From assembly GCA_943787535.1 (NCBI GenBank), contig CALSMU010000013.1, positions 80,529 through 144,528 of the forward strand: a DNA stretch of 64,000 bases, written 5' to 3'. The notes under the pieces are model-generated. The model did no database searches. It was not told the origin of the DNA and saw only the letters and a program-made list of their open reading frames with translations. Position numbers and translations under genes: made by a program. Source of the stretch: an uncultured Flavobacteriales bacterium. Its GTDB lineage: Bacteria > Bacteroidota > Bacteroidia > Flavobacteriales_D > Parvicellaceae. This document shows positions 1 to 8,224 of the stretch, in pieces; positions within the stretch are counted from its first letter, which is position 1, and the number at the start of each line of letters is the position of its first letter.

Positions 1-221
1 TATTGAGCCCCAAGAGCCAATTCAAAAGAACCAGGCATATACTTTACAATAATGTTTTCTTCTTTAGCTCCATTTTCCTTTAAAGCTGCTATCGCACCTT
101 CCAGTAGTCCATTTGTAATTTTATCGTTCCATTCAGAAACAACAATCCCGAACCGCATATTAGATGCGTTCGGGATTGAATCTTTATCGTATTGCGATAA
201 GTTTTTTTCTGCGGTAGCCAT
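1..221 (-). CDS. ribH: 6,7-dimethyl-8-ribityllumazine synthase (N-terminal part)
   Basis: Only the first 73 codons are in the window; the rest lies beyond the left edge. The product condenses 5-amino-6-ribitylaminouracil with 3,4-dihydroxy-2-butanone 4-phosphate in riboflavin synthesis. The visible part has the lumazine synthase start: a strand with FGIVVSEWN, where the aromatic residue stacks on the substrate, then a helix with [11 protein letters not shown], then [12 protein letters not shown], the conserved PGSFE loop. The ATG at 219-221 overlaps the last base of the upstream TPR gene stop (TAATG), so the two are probably translationally coupled. Confidence 0.93.
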   Translation of the reverse strand, partial: MATAEKNLSQYDKDSIPNASNMRFGIVVSEWNDKITNGLLEGAIAALKENGAKEENIIVKYMPGSFELALGAQ

Positions 222-958
222 TACAGGTTATAAATAGATTTTTGTTTTTTCGCTAATTCAATATATTTTTTTGCCTTGTTCACCTCAGGAACTAATGGAT
301 ACTTTTTTATTAACTCTTCGTAAATTTTGACAGCATCTTCATATTTGTTTTCTGTTTCTTTAGCATAAGCAGCCTTTAACATATATATCGGTGCAGTTAA
401 ATCATTCTTAGAATTAGTATATGCTTTTTCGTAATATTCCGCAGCAGAAGTAATATTTCCTAATTCGATGTAAGCGTCACCGATGGCTCCAAATGTAATT
501 GAAGCAATCATTTCGTCTTCAAAAGCAACTTGTTCTAATGCAGTTATAGCTTCTTGATATTGTCCATTGTTTAAATAAGCTATTCCTAATTCATATTGTG
601 CAATATCACCTCCAGAATAACCACTGTAACTTTCCGCAACCGATTTTAAACCTGGGTTACCTATTGAGTCACCTGAAATAGCAGCACTCCAGTTTTGTTC
701 ATTCAATAATGAATATTCACCATGCCATAGGCCTTCTTGCGATTTTAAATCAGCTGGTTTATATATAAATTGATTGTAAAAGAAAAAGCCTACTACTATA
801 ACAGCGATACCACCACCAATGATGGATATAGGTTTTTTATTCTTATCAAGAAATCCAGCTCCATGAGCTATTGGGGATTCGGAATTTAAAAGGGCATCCT
901 TTAAACTTTCCTTTGGTTTAGCTTCTACTTCTGTATATTCAATTTCTTCTTCTGCCAT
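221..958 (-). CDS. Membrane-anchored tetratricopeptide repeat protein
   Basis: A 245-residue protein with an acidic cytoplasmic N-terminus, one transmembrane segment at about residues 44-62 ([16 protein letters not shown]) and an outer part built of TPR helices from about residue 95 ([20 protein letters not shown], then [20 protein letters not shown]). This topology resembles the YfgM/TPR_21 family, which helps at the SecYEG translocon in proteobacteria; the link is by architecture only. The gene sits directly before ribH with a one-base overlap and is divergent from recF. A -7-like box (TATTTTTG, minus strand, 986-979) lies 20 bp before the start. Function is not known. Confidence 0.8.
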   Translation of the reverse strand: MAEEEIEYTEVEAKPKESLKDALLNSESPIAHGAGFLDKNKKPISIIGGGIAVIVVGFFFYNQFIYKPADLKSQEGLWHGEYSLLNEQNWSAAISGDSIGNPGLKSVAESYSGYSGGDIAQYELGIAYLNNGQYQEAITALEQVAFEDEMIASITFGAIGDAYIELGNITSAAEYYEKAYTNSKNDLTAPIYMLKAAYAKETENKYEDAVKIYEELIKKYPLVPEVNKAKKYIELAKKQKSIYNL

Positions 959-1081
959 GACTTATTTTATTCGACCCGCAAAAATAGTTTTTTTCGGGAT
1001 ATTTCTTAATGGAAATCAAGTAAATATTCAAAATCTAAAATGCTATGACTGATTTTTTAAAATTAAAGGAGAATAAAAGTT

Positions 1082-1089
1082 AATTTTGT
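1082..1089 (+). promoter_or_regulatory. TAnnTTTG -7 box before recF
   Basis: TAATTTTG matches the Bacteroidota -7 consensus and ends only three bases before the recF ATG at 1093. If used, the transcript would be leaderless or nearly so. No clear TTTG -33 element is seen at the usual spacing, so the call rests on the -7 match and position. Confidence 0.4.
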
Positions 1090-1092
1090 GCC

Positions 1093-2217
1093 ATGCATTT
1101 AAATCATTTATCCCTTGTTAATTTTAAGAATTGTACAGAGTCATCTTTCGATTTTTCCAATCGAGTTAACTGTTTTCTAGGAAATAACGGTGAGGGGAAA
1201 ACGAATTTATTGGATGCGATTTATTATTTATCTAATTGCAAGAGTTATTTTAATTCTATAGATAGTCAAAATGTAAAGTTTAATGAACCTTTTTTTGTGT
1301 TACAAGGACGGTTTGAACTGGAAGATGAGAAACTGGAAGAGATTTATTGTGGAGTTAAAATTGGCCAGAAAAAAATAGTTAAAAAAAACAAAAAACAATA
1401 CAAACGTCTCGCAGAACATGTTGGCTTATTACCTGTTGTTTTAATTACACCCTACGATAGTAACCTTATTTTAGATGGTAGCGATATTCGGAGGAAGTTT
1501 ATGGATATCATTATTTCTCAATTTGATAGGGCTTATTTGGAGAGTTTAATCCATTATAACAAAGTAATGGCGCAAAGAAATGCTTTACTAAAACAATTTG
1601 CAGAAAGTGGGAATTTTCAAAAGGATGCATTAGAAATTTGGGATGTTCAATTAGTAGAGAAAGGGAAAAGAATTCATCAGAAGCGAAAAGATTTTCTAGA
1701 AGAATTCATCCCCGTTTTTAACCAGTTTTATCAAGATATTTCGAATAAAAGTGAAGAAGTAGGTTTGAATTATTCATCTCTATTAAACGAGGATGATTTT
1801 GCGGTTCTCTTAGAGAATAATGTGGTGAAAGATAGAAGTTCAACGTATACAAGTGTTGGTATTCATAAGGATGATTTAGAATTTACAATCGCAGGTTATC
1901 CCCTAAAAAAGTTTGGTTCACAAGGGCAACAAAAGTCATTTTTAATTGCATTGAAGTTGGCAAAGTTCAATTATATCAAATCGAAAAAAGGTTTTTCTCC
2001 CATTCTATTATTAGATGATATATTTGATAAATTAGACGAAACAAGAGTTAACTTTTTACTAGGGTTAATTTCAAAGGGAGAGTTGGGGCAAACTTTTATT
2101 ACAGATACAAGTTTAGCCAAAGTTCCGACGATATTAAAGAAGCTAAATGTGAATTTTAAATCATTTAAAATAACAGCGGGTGAGGCAATAAATATTGATA
2201 TGGAAGAAATTGTATGA
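1093..2217 (+). CDS. recF: DNA replication and repair protein RecF
   Basis: RecF is an SMC-like ATPase that loads RecA at gaps with RecO and RecR. The 374 residues match the usual length. The Walker A motif is GNNGEGKT (residues 30-37), the ABC signature is GSQGQQKS (about residue 276), and Walker B plus D-loop is LLLDDIFDKLDE near residue 307. The N-terminal MHLNHLSLVNFKN is the normal RecF start, which supports the ATG at 1093. The stop overlaps the start of the DciA-like gene by four bases (ATGA), as expected of a two-gene operon. Confidence 0.95.
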   Translation: MHLNHLSLVNFKNCTESSFDFSNRVNCFLGNNGEGKTNLLDAIYYLSNCKSYFNSIDSQNVKFNEPFFVLQGRFELEDEKLEEIYCGVKIGQKKIVKKNKKQYKRLAEHVGLLPVVLITPYDSNLILDGSDIRRKFMDIIISQFDRAYLESLIHYNKVMAQRNALLKQFAESGNFQKDALEIWDVQLVEKGKRIHQKRKDFLEEFIPVFNQFYQDISNKSEEVGLNYSSLLNEDDFAVLLENNVVKDRSSTYTSVGIHKDDLEFTIAGYPLKKFGSQGQQKSFLIALKLAKFNYIKSKKGFSPILLLDDIFDKLDETRVNFLLGLISKGELGQTFITDTSLAKVPTILKKLNVNFKSFKITAGEAINIDMEEIV

Positions 2218-2510
2218 GCAAGAGAAATTCCAACGAAGAAACGATTGAAGACGTTATCAAGAAATTGATAAAGTCCTATGGGATGTCTAAAAATCATGAC
2301 TCCTACCAAGCAGAAAATGCATTCAAAAAGGTTATGGGCGCTCCAATAGCGAAGTATACCAAGGAAGTCTATATAAAAAATAAAAGGATGTATGTAAAAC
2401 TTACCTCTTCTGTTATTCGGGAAGAACTATCTATGGGTAAAAGTAAGATAGTTAATATGGTTAACGAAGAAATAGGAAGAGTAGTTATTCTAGATATTGT
2501 TTTTGTTTAA
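2214..2510 (+). CDS. DUF721 / DciA-like protein
   Basis: A 98-residue basic protein of the DUF721 family. DciA, the best-known member, helps load the replicative helicase in bacteria without DnaC. The family pattern is visible: an N-terminal helix (IEDVIKKLIKSYG), a central part starting AFKKVMGAPIAKYT, and a KH-like strand region (MYVKLTSSVIREELSMGKSK). It overlaps recF by four bases, a pairing common in Bacteroidota. Its stop shares the palindrome TTAA with the stop of the convergent helicase gene. Helicase loading is inferred from the family. Confidence 0.82.
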   Translation: MSKRNSNEETIEDVIKKLIKSYGMSKNHDSYQAENAFKKVMGAPIAKYTKEVYIKNKRMYVKLTSSVIREELSMGKSKIVNMVNEEIGRVVILDIVFV

Positions 2511-3739
2511 TGTTTTTTCTTACCGTAAAACTTTTTTTTCCCTTGAAACTTTTTTCTTCCACCTTTATTATTTTTCCCTTTTGAAGATGTTTTCCTCCAT
2601 TCTGGTCCATCACCTAAAACTTCAGGAAGCTTAACCTTTGGCACTTCATTTTCGATCAATGTTTCAATGTTTCGAAACTTGTACATATCATCTGGGTTTA
2701 TTAATGTAATGGCAACGCCAGTGGTGTCTGCTCTAGCTGTTCTTCCTATACGATGTACATAATCGGCAGGGTTTCCAGGTACATCATAATTGATCACCAA
2801 GTTAATGTCTTTTATGTCAATTCCACGGCTAATAACATCGGTAGCGACTAAAACTCTCACTTTTTTAGTAGTAAATGCCATTAAAACATCCTCTCTTTCT
2901 TGCTGTTCAAGATCTGACGAGATGCCCTTTACTTCAAAATTATTTCCACGCAAAGACCTAACTATATCATTTACTTTTCGCTTTGTTGAAGTAAAAATTA
3001 AAATACTTTTATATTCGTCTTTTCCTTTAATTAAGGAGCTAATTAAAGGAGTTTTTTGATTGTCAAAAGTTAAATAAGCAGCTTGCAAAACACCTTCCGA
3101 AGGTTTCGATATTTCGATACTGACTTCAAAAGGATTGGTTAGAAATCGTTTTGCTAAATCTCTAATTTTAGGTGGCATTGTAGCACTAAACATTAAGTTT
3201 TGCCTCTTTTCCGGTAAGAAAGATATGATGCGGCAGATGTCTTCGTAAAAGCCCATGTCTAACATTCGGTCAGCTTCATCGAAAATCAAGTTTTCGATTG
3301 TACTAACGTTTATGCTTTTCATGATAAGGTGAGAAATCAATTTCCCAGGAGTTGCTATAATAATATCAACACCTTGGTCCATTGCTTTCTTTTGTTCTTT
3401 CCAGTCACCCGCTTTTCCTCCTCCATATAAGCAAATAGAGGTAGCTCCCGTAAAATATGCTAATCCTTGTATTTGTTGGTCTATCTGTAAGGCCAATTCT
3501 CTTGTAGGCACAATGATTAGCGTACTTGTGTTTTTATAATCTTTTTCTAATATTTTATTTAGAATAGGAAGCACAAATGCCGCTGTTTTACCTGTTCCTG
3601 TTTGAGCACACCCAATGATGTCTCTTCCTTTTAATACTTCTGGAATAGCTTGTTCCTGTATAGGAGTGGCTTTTTCAAAGCCCATACAAGAAAGTCCTTC
3701 TAATATAAGTTCGTGTAAGCCTATTTCTTCAAATGTCAT
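2507..3739 (-). CDS. DEAD-box ATP-dependent RNA helicase, RhlE-like
   Basis: A 410-residue RNA helicase with all core motifs: Q motif around residues 18-30 (GFEKATPIQEQAI), motif I AQTGTGKT (45-52), motif Ia PTRELALQ, DEAD (154-157), SAT (185-187) and HRIGRTAR near residue 332. The last 35 residues are a basic Gly/Lys tail (KGGRKKFQGKKKF), typical of RhlE-type helicases that work on ribosome assembly or RNA decay in the cold. The gene stands alone, convergent with the recF operon. The exact subfamily is less certain than the activity. Confidence 0.92.
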   Translation of the reverse strand: MTFEEIGLHELILEGLSCMGFEKATPIQEQAIPEVLKGRDIIGCAQTGTGKTAAFVLPILNKILEKDYKNTSTLIIVPTRELALQIDQQIQGLAYFTGATSICLYGGGKAGDWKEQKKAMDQGVDIIIATPGKLISHLIMKSINVSTIENLIFDEADRMLDMGFYEDICRIISFLPEKRQNLMFSATMPPKIRDLAKRFLTNPFEVSIEISKPSEGVLQAAYLTFDNQKTPLISSLIKGKDEYKSILIFTSTKRKVNDIVRSLRGNNFEVKGISSDLEQQEREDVLMAFTTKKVRVLVATDVISRGIDIKDINLVINYDVPGNPADYVHRIGRTARADTTGVAITLINPDDMYKFRNIETLIENEVPKVKLPEVLGDGPEWRKTSSKGKNNKGGRKKFQGKKKFYGKKKH

Positions 3740-3810
3740 GTGGGAAAGGTCTTGTTATTTTTCGAATAAAACAAATACGATTGTAATTGTTATATACGTT
3801 CAATTGTTGG

Positions 3811-4629
3811 TTATCCTAAGCCAACATCCAACGCAAACATTAATATAAACCCAAGCATAAATCCAATCGTGGCTATATCGGTGAATCTATCTCTTTGCGA
3901 TTCAGGAATAACTTCCTCAACTACAACATATATCATAGCTCCTGCAGCAAATGCCAAAGCATAAGGAAGAATAGGTTCAAAATAGATGACAGCCGCTGCT
4001 CCAATAACTCCAAAAATTGGTTCTACAATAGCCGAAAGTTGACCGTACCAAAAACTTTTTCTTCTCGAAACACCTTCCCTCCTTAAGGGCATGGCAACTG
4101 CAAAACCTTCCGGGAAATTTTGAATTGCGATTCCAATACCTAAAATCATTGCCGTGCTAATGAGTTCAGGATCTCCCATGGAAGCTCCAAAAATAACTCC
4201 TACAGCTAATCCCTCAGGTATGTTGTGCAACGTTATAGCAAGAACCAATAAAGTTGTCCTATGCCATTGGGTTTTAACTCCTTCTGCCTCTGTTTCTTTA
4301 AAGTTAATATGTAAGTGTGGCATAATTTTATCCAGTCCAAATAAGAACAAAGCTCCTAAAATAAAGCCAATTACTGCTGGTGTAACTTGAGCAAATCCTT
4401 CGCCTTCAGACATACCAACTGCTGGACCCAACAAGCCAAAACAACTTGCTGCAACCATTACACCTCCAGTAAAGCCTAACATTCCATCTAAAACGGCTCG
4501 GTTCAGTGTTTTAAAAAAGAACACCATTGCAGCACCTGCTGCTGTTACTAGCCAAGTAAATGTCGTCGCAATTAATGCTGCTAAAATAGGGTTAATGCTT
4601 AAGAAAAAATCTACTAAAGAATTCCACAT
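3811..4629 (-). CDS. ZIP family divalent metal transporter
   Basis: A 272-residue inner-membrane protein with about eight hydrophobic segments. The metal-binding helices carry HNIPEG (residues 135-140) and NFPEG (171-175), the signature of the GufA/ZupT branch of ZIP transporters, which import Zn, Mn or Fe. A short charged loop with His residues (HLHINF, then TEAEGVKTQWHR) separates the halves. It starts six bases after the stop of the DtxR-type regulator, so the two form an operon. That pairing suggests the transported metal is sensed by the regulator, most likely Mn or Fe; the ion itself is inferred. Confidence 0.9.
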   Translation of the reverse strand: MWNSLVDFFLSINPILAALIATTFTWLVTAAGAAMVFFFKTLNRAVLDGMLGFTGGVMVAASCFGLLGPAVGMSEGEGFAQVTPAVIGFILGALFLFGLDKIMPHLHINFKETEAEGVKTQWHRTTLLVLAITLHNIPEGLAVGVIFGASMGDPELISTAMILGIGIAIQNFPEGFAVAMPLRREGVSRRKSFWYGQLSAIVEPIFGVIGAAAVIYFEPILPYALAFAAGAMIYVVVEEVIPESQRDRFTDIATIGFMLGFILMFALDVGLG

Positions 4630-4635
4630 AGCTGT

Positions 4636-5292
4636 CTAATTTATCTGAACCAAAACATTTTGAGCCACCCTTTCTGAAATATTCAATTCTTTCCCATTAA
4701 TTGCTATCCTGAGGCTTTTATCAAAATCATGAATTTCTAATACGCTGATATGTTTTCCTAAAACCATGTTTTCTTTTTCTAAGTATTGCAATAACTGAGC
4801 AGAAGAATCTTTAACTCCAATAATAATTACTTCCCTATTGATTTTAACTTCAGATAAGTAACTTCGTTTTCTAGAATCAGTTATTTCATGATCTTTATTT
4901 GGAATAGGGTCTCCATGTGGGTCAAATGTAGGATTGCCCAGAAAGTCATCCAGTCGATCCACCAATTCATTCGATTTTATATGTTCTAGCTGTTCTGCAA
5001 TTTCGTGTACTTCATCCCATTTGAAGTTCAGTTTATTTACCAAGAATGTTTCCCATAACCGGTGTTTTCGAACAATATTTAATGCTATAGCTTTACCATC
5101 TATATTCAAAGATGCCCCTTTGTATTTTTCATAATGAACCCATCCCTTGTCAGAAAGTTTTTTTAACATATCTGTAATGCTAGAAGCCTTCATGTTTAAA
5201 TGATTTGCTAATGCATTTGTGCTTGCCCCATCGCTATTGTTGGATAATGCGTAAATAGCTTTTAGGTAATCTTCTTCAGATGAGGTTCTCAT
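4636..5292 (-). CDS. DtxR/MntR-family metal-dependent transcriptional regulator
   Basis: A 218-residue regulator with the three-part DtxR plan: a winged helix at about residues 5-65 (SSEEDYLKAIYALS, then ALANHLNMKASSITDMLKKL), a metal-binding dimerisation region (HRLWETFLVNKLNFKWDEVHEIAEQLEHI, broken here as HRLWETFLV and EVHEIAEQLEHI), and a C-terminal SH3/FeoA-like domain. It is first in an operon with the ZIP transporter and divergent from a TonB receptor. A 20-bp palindrome (5343-5362) in the shared upstream region is its probable operator. The family represses metal uptake when loaded with Fe or Mn. Confidence 0.92.
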   Translation of the reverse strand: MRTSSEEDYLKAIYALSNNSDGASTNALANHLNMKASSITDMLKKLSDKGWVHYEKYKGASLNIDGKAIALNIVRKHRLWETFLVNKLNFKWDEVHEIAEQLEHIKSNELVDRLDDFLGNPTFDPHGDPIPNKDHEITDSRKRSYLSEVKINREVIIIGVKDSSAQLLQYLEKENMVLGKHISVLEIHDFDKSLRIAINGKELNISERVAQNVLVQIN

Positions 5293-5327
5293 AGAGGCTT
5301 TTTGGCGAATTTATAAAAAATAATTCA

Positions 5328-5354
5328 TTTGTATTTAAAAATTATTTAGTTTTG
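5328..5354 (+). promoter_or_regulatory. Promoter of the TonB receptor gene
   Basis: TTTG at 5328-5331 and TAGTTTTG at 5347-5354 match the -33 and -7 elements of Bacteroidota promoters. The spacer is 15 bp, shorter than the usual 19-21. The -7 element lies inside the palindrome at 5343-5362. Confidence 0.55.
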
Positions 5355-5362
5355 CCTAAATA
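5343..5362. promoter_or_regulatory. Putative DtxR-family operator
   Basis: A perfect inverted repeat, TATTTAG - 6 bp - CTAAATA. The arms resemble the TTTAG/CTAAA half sites of DtxR/MntR-type operators. It covers the -7 box of the TonB receptor promoter and lies 50 bp upstream of the DtxR-type gene, so bound repressor would block the receptor promoter and might autoregulate. Binding is inferred from position and symmetry. Confidence 0.6.
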
Positions 5363-5383
5363 TAAGTTACAATAAGACTAATA

Positions 5384-7648
5384 ATGAAGTTTGTAATCAT
5401 CCTTGTTTTCATTTTTCACCTAATTTCTTGTGCGGGACAAGACAAAATAATAAGTGGAGTTGTAACTTCTTCAAAAGGAGAATTGGTGCCTTACGCTTCT
5501 ATTTATGAAAAAGATCAAAATAGTGGAGTGGAAGCAGATATTGATGGAAATTTTTCTATTAAATTGCGCAAAGGAAAGATTGATTTGATTGTTGCTGCAT
5601 ATGGATTCTCTAATTCATTTTTTTCCTATAATATACATAACGATACTTCCTTATACCTTGTATTAACAACTTTGGAAGATATACTAGACGAAGTTGTAGT
5701 TAGTGGAACAATGCTTTCGATATCAAAGAAAGATAGTCCGATTCCAGTTGAGGTATATTCTGCTGAATACCTCAAAAAAGTTCCTACACCAAGTATCTTT
5801 GAAGCTACGCAAAATATCAATGGTGTGCGCCCTCAAATTAATTGTGCAGTTTGTAATACAGGGGATATTCATATCAACGGAATGGAGGGGCCATATACGA
5901 TGGTAACCATCGATGGAATGCCCTTGGTCGGAGGTTTGTCAACGGTTTACGGTTTGCAGGGTATTCCTAGTAGTTTATTAGATAGAGTTGAAGTAGTAAA
6001 GGGAGCAGCATCAACTCTATATGGTTCCGAGGCTGTTGCTGGGTTAATTAATGTTATTACAAAAGACGTTCCCTCCGCTTCTGATTTCGCGTTCGAAAGT
6101 TCTGCCACTACTTGGAACGAATATCAATTAGATGGTCATGTAAAGTATAAGTTAGGCAAGGTTAAAAGCCTTTTTGGAGCTAGTTATTACAACTACACAA
6201 AACCAATTGATAATAATGGAGATAATTTTACTGATGTCACTTTAAAGGATAGGATTTCTTTATTCAATAAATTCAGTTTTGAAAGAAAAGACAACCGATT
6301 TGCCAATATTTTAGTTAGGCTAATGAAAGAAGACCGGTGGGGAGGCGAAATGAATTGGGATGACGCTTTTAGAGGAGGAGATAGTCTTTACGGGGAATCT
6401 ATTTATACAAATAGAGTAGAAGTTATAGGTAATTATGAATTGCCGGTAAAACCTCGAATTATTTTTAGCGGTTCATATAGTTTTCATGATCAGGATTCTT
6501 ATTACGGAACGATGTCTTACCAGGCAAAACAACATATAGGCTACGGTCAAATGGTATGGCATCAGGATATGAATACCCGTCATGCTTTACTTACTGGGCT
6601 TGCTTTGAGGTATAATCATTATGATGATAATACATTTGCTACAGAGATTACTGATTCATCTATTTATTCAAATACACCGGATGAATGGTTTTTACCTGGG
6701 GTTTTTATTCAAGATAATTTTCGGTTAAATGAAAAGACGAAGGTTTTAATTGGTGGTCGCTATGATTATCATTTAAAACATGGAAGCATTTTTACTCCAC
6801 GTTTAAATGTAAAAGTTGATCCAACTCCGAAAAGTGAAATAAGAATAGGTTATGGCAATGGGTTTAGAGTAGTAAATCTATTTACTGAGGACCATGCTGC
6901 TCTAACAGGAGCAAGAGAAGTAATTGTCTCAGAGGGCCTTAATCCAGAAAAATCACATAATTTAAATTTAAATTATGTGAAACGTATCAATACAAATAAA
7001 ATGTACATGACTTTTGATGCTTCAGTTTTTTACACAAACTTTTCAAATAAAATAATTCCTGATTATGAATCGAATGACAAGCAAATAATCTATTCCAATT
7101 TGGACGGTTATGCCATTTCACAAGGGGTATCTTTGAATGCAAGAATACTTTTTAATTTTCCATTGCGAATTAATTTGGGTGGAACAATATTGGATGTATA
7201 CGCGATGAATAAAATAACGGATAATATATTAAAACGAGAGCAACAATTATTCGCTGAAAAATATACTGGAACTTGGTCGGTTTCATATCAGATTCAAAAA
7301 TTAAATGTACGTATTGATTATACGGGTAGTTTATATGGTCCTATGAAATTACCACTAGTAGAGAATGATTTTAGAGATGAGTTTTCAAAACCTTTTAGTT
7401 TGCAGAATATTAAAGTATCGAAGTCTTTTAAATCTGGAATACGGCTAAATTGTGGAGTTAGGAATCTTTTAAATTTTACGCCTCCATCAAATTCGATTTT
7501 AAGAGCTCATGATCCTTTCAATAAAGATTCGGATGATGTGACTGAAAATCCATATGGATATGAATTTGACCCTACCTACATTTATTCCTCTTTCCAGGGC
7601 ATAACTTTCTTTGGAGGAATTAGTTATGAGTTCAATAAGAAAAAGTAG
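5384..7648 (+). CDS. TonB-dependent outer-membrane receptor, probably for a metal ligand
   Basis: A 754-residue receptor: an N-terminal export signal, a carboxypeptidase-like beta domain (about 23-95, IISGVVTSSKGELVPYASIY), a plug (about 100-230) with VTIDGMP and VEVVKGAASTLYGSEAVAG, and a beta barrel to the C-terminus ending in EFNKKK. The signal region contains LISC, so lipidation is possible but unusual for this family. The plug holds a Cys pair, CAVC (residues 154-157), just before GDIHINGMEG. It is divergent from the DtxR-ZIP operon with a palindrome on its promoter and is followed by a thioredoxin-like gene, so metal or metal-complex uptake is likely; the ligand is unknown. Confidence 0.9.
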   Translation: MKFVIILVFIFHLISCAGQDKIISGVVTSSKGELVPYASIYEKDQNSGVEADIDGNFSIKLRKGKIDLIVAAYGFSNSFFSYNIHNDTSLYLVLTTLEDILDEVVVSGTMLSISKKDSPIPVEVYSAEYLKKVPTPSIFEATQNINGVRPQINCAVCNTGDIHINGMEGPYTMVTIDGMPLVGGLSTVYGLQGIPSSLLDRVEVVKGAASTLYGSEAVAGLINVITKDVPSASDFAFESSATTWNEYQLDGHVKYKLGKVKSLFGASYYNYTKPIDNNGDNFTDVTLKDRISLFNKFSFERKDNRFANILVRLMKEDRWGGEMNWDDAFRGGDSLYGESIYTNRVEVIGNYELPVKPRIIFSGSYSFHDQDSYYGTMSYQAKQHIGYGQMVWHQDMNTRHALLTGLALRYNHYDDNTFATEITDSSIYSNTPDEWFLPGVFIQDNFRLNEKTKVLIGGRYDYHLKHGSIFTPRLNVKVDPTPKSEIRIGYGNGFRVVNLFTEDHAALTGAREVIVSEGLNPEKSHNLNLNYVKRINTNKMYMTFDASVFYTNFSNKIIPDYESNDKQIIYSNLDGYAISQGVSLNARILFNFPLRINLGGTILDVYAMNKITDNILKREQQLFAEKYTGTWSVSYQIQKLNVRIDYTGSLYGPMKLPLVENDFRDEFSKPFSLQNIKVSKSFKSGIRLNCGVRNLLNFTPPSNSILRAHDPFNKDSDDVTENPYGYEFDPTYIYSSFQGITFFGGISYEFNKKK

Positions 7649-7689
7649 TTGAAATTTAGGATAAGATAGTGAACTAAAAAAGTGATTTG

Positions 7690-7697
7690 TACGTTTG
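7690..7697 (+). promoter_or_regulatory. -7 box before the thioredoxin-like gene
   Basis: TACGTTTG fits TAnnTTTG and lies 33 bp before the ATG at 7730. It argues for that start rather than an upstream in-frame ATG-like codon, and for a promoter separate from that of the receptor. No clear -33 element. Confidence 0.35.
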
Positions 7698-7729
7698 TAT
7701 TTCAAAAGATTATTAAATTAGGCAAGTCA

Positions 7730-8194
7730 ATGAAAATTATTTTTTTAATAACATTTTTTTCTGCCTCATTTATTGGATTTACGCAAGGAGTTTCTTGGAC
7801 TAGGTTTGAGGATTTAAAGGATTCTATTGCCAAAGAAAAAAAACCAATAATTGTAAAAGTTGAAACTCCTTGGTGCGGCTATTGCAAGTTAATGGAAGCA
7901 AAGATTTATTCAAAAAAAAGGTTTGTTAAAAGAGTAGGGAAGAATTATTATTTTGTAAAATTAAATGCGGATTCTAAGGAAACTATATATTTTCGAAATA
8001 AGGAATATGCCTATATTAGGTTTAGTGGAGGAAAAGGAGTGCATGGTTTAGCAAAAGAACTAGCTGAAGTTGAAGGTGTATTGCGCTATCCAACAACAGT
8101 TGTGTTGAATTCTGATTTTACGCAAAACAAAAGGATTGTCGGTTTCTTGAATAACCGAGATTTTAGATATTGGTTGCAGTTCAGTAAGGAATAG
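7730..8194 (+). CDS. Exported thioredoxin-fold protein
   Basis: A 154-residue protein with a signal peptide (residues 1-18, ending GFTQ) and a thioredoxin active site WCGYC (Cys49, Cys52), as in the DUF255/thioredoxin_7 group. The cis-Pro region is RYPTTVVL. I chose ATG 7730 because it gives a clean signal peptide; a further 16 codons upstream are open but not signal-like. It follows the TonB receptor by about 80 bp. An attractive but unproven role is reducing periplasmic thiols or a metal ligand linked to that receptor, whose plug carries a CxxC pair. Confidence 0.85.
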   Translation: MKIIFLITFFSASFIGFTQGVSWTRFEDLKDSIAKEKKPIIVKVETPWCGYCKLMEAKIYSKKRFVKRVGKNYYFVKLNADSKETIYFRNKEYAYIRFSGGKGVHGLAKELAEVEGVLRYPTTVVLNSDFTQNKRIVGFLNNRDFRYWLQFSKE

Positions 8195-8224
8195 AGTAAT
8201 TGGAATTCCTTCGAGTGTGTATTA

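Noticed and set aside
2507-2510. Shared TTAA stop codons of the DciA-like and helicase genes as a regulatory overlap
   Set aside because: Convergent stops in TTAA arise easily in AT-rich genomes; no hairpin or other signal supports a function.
5384-5440. Lipobox LISC at the start of the TonB receptor as proof of a lipoprotein
   Set aside because: Barrel receptors of this family are not normally lipidated; the Cys may simply lie in the signal peptide region.
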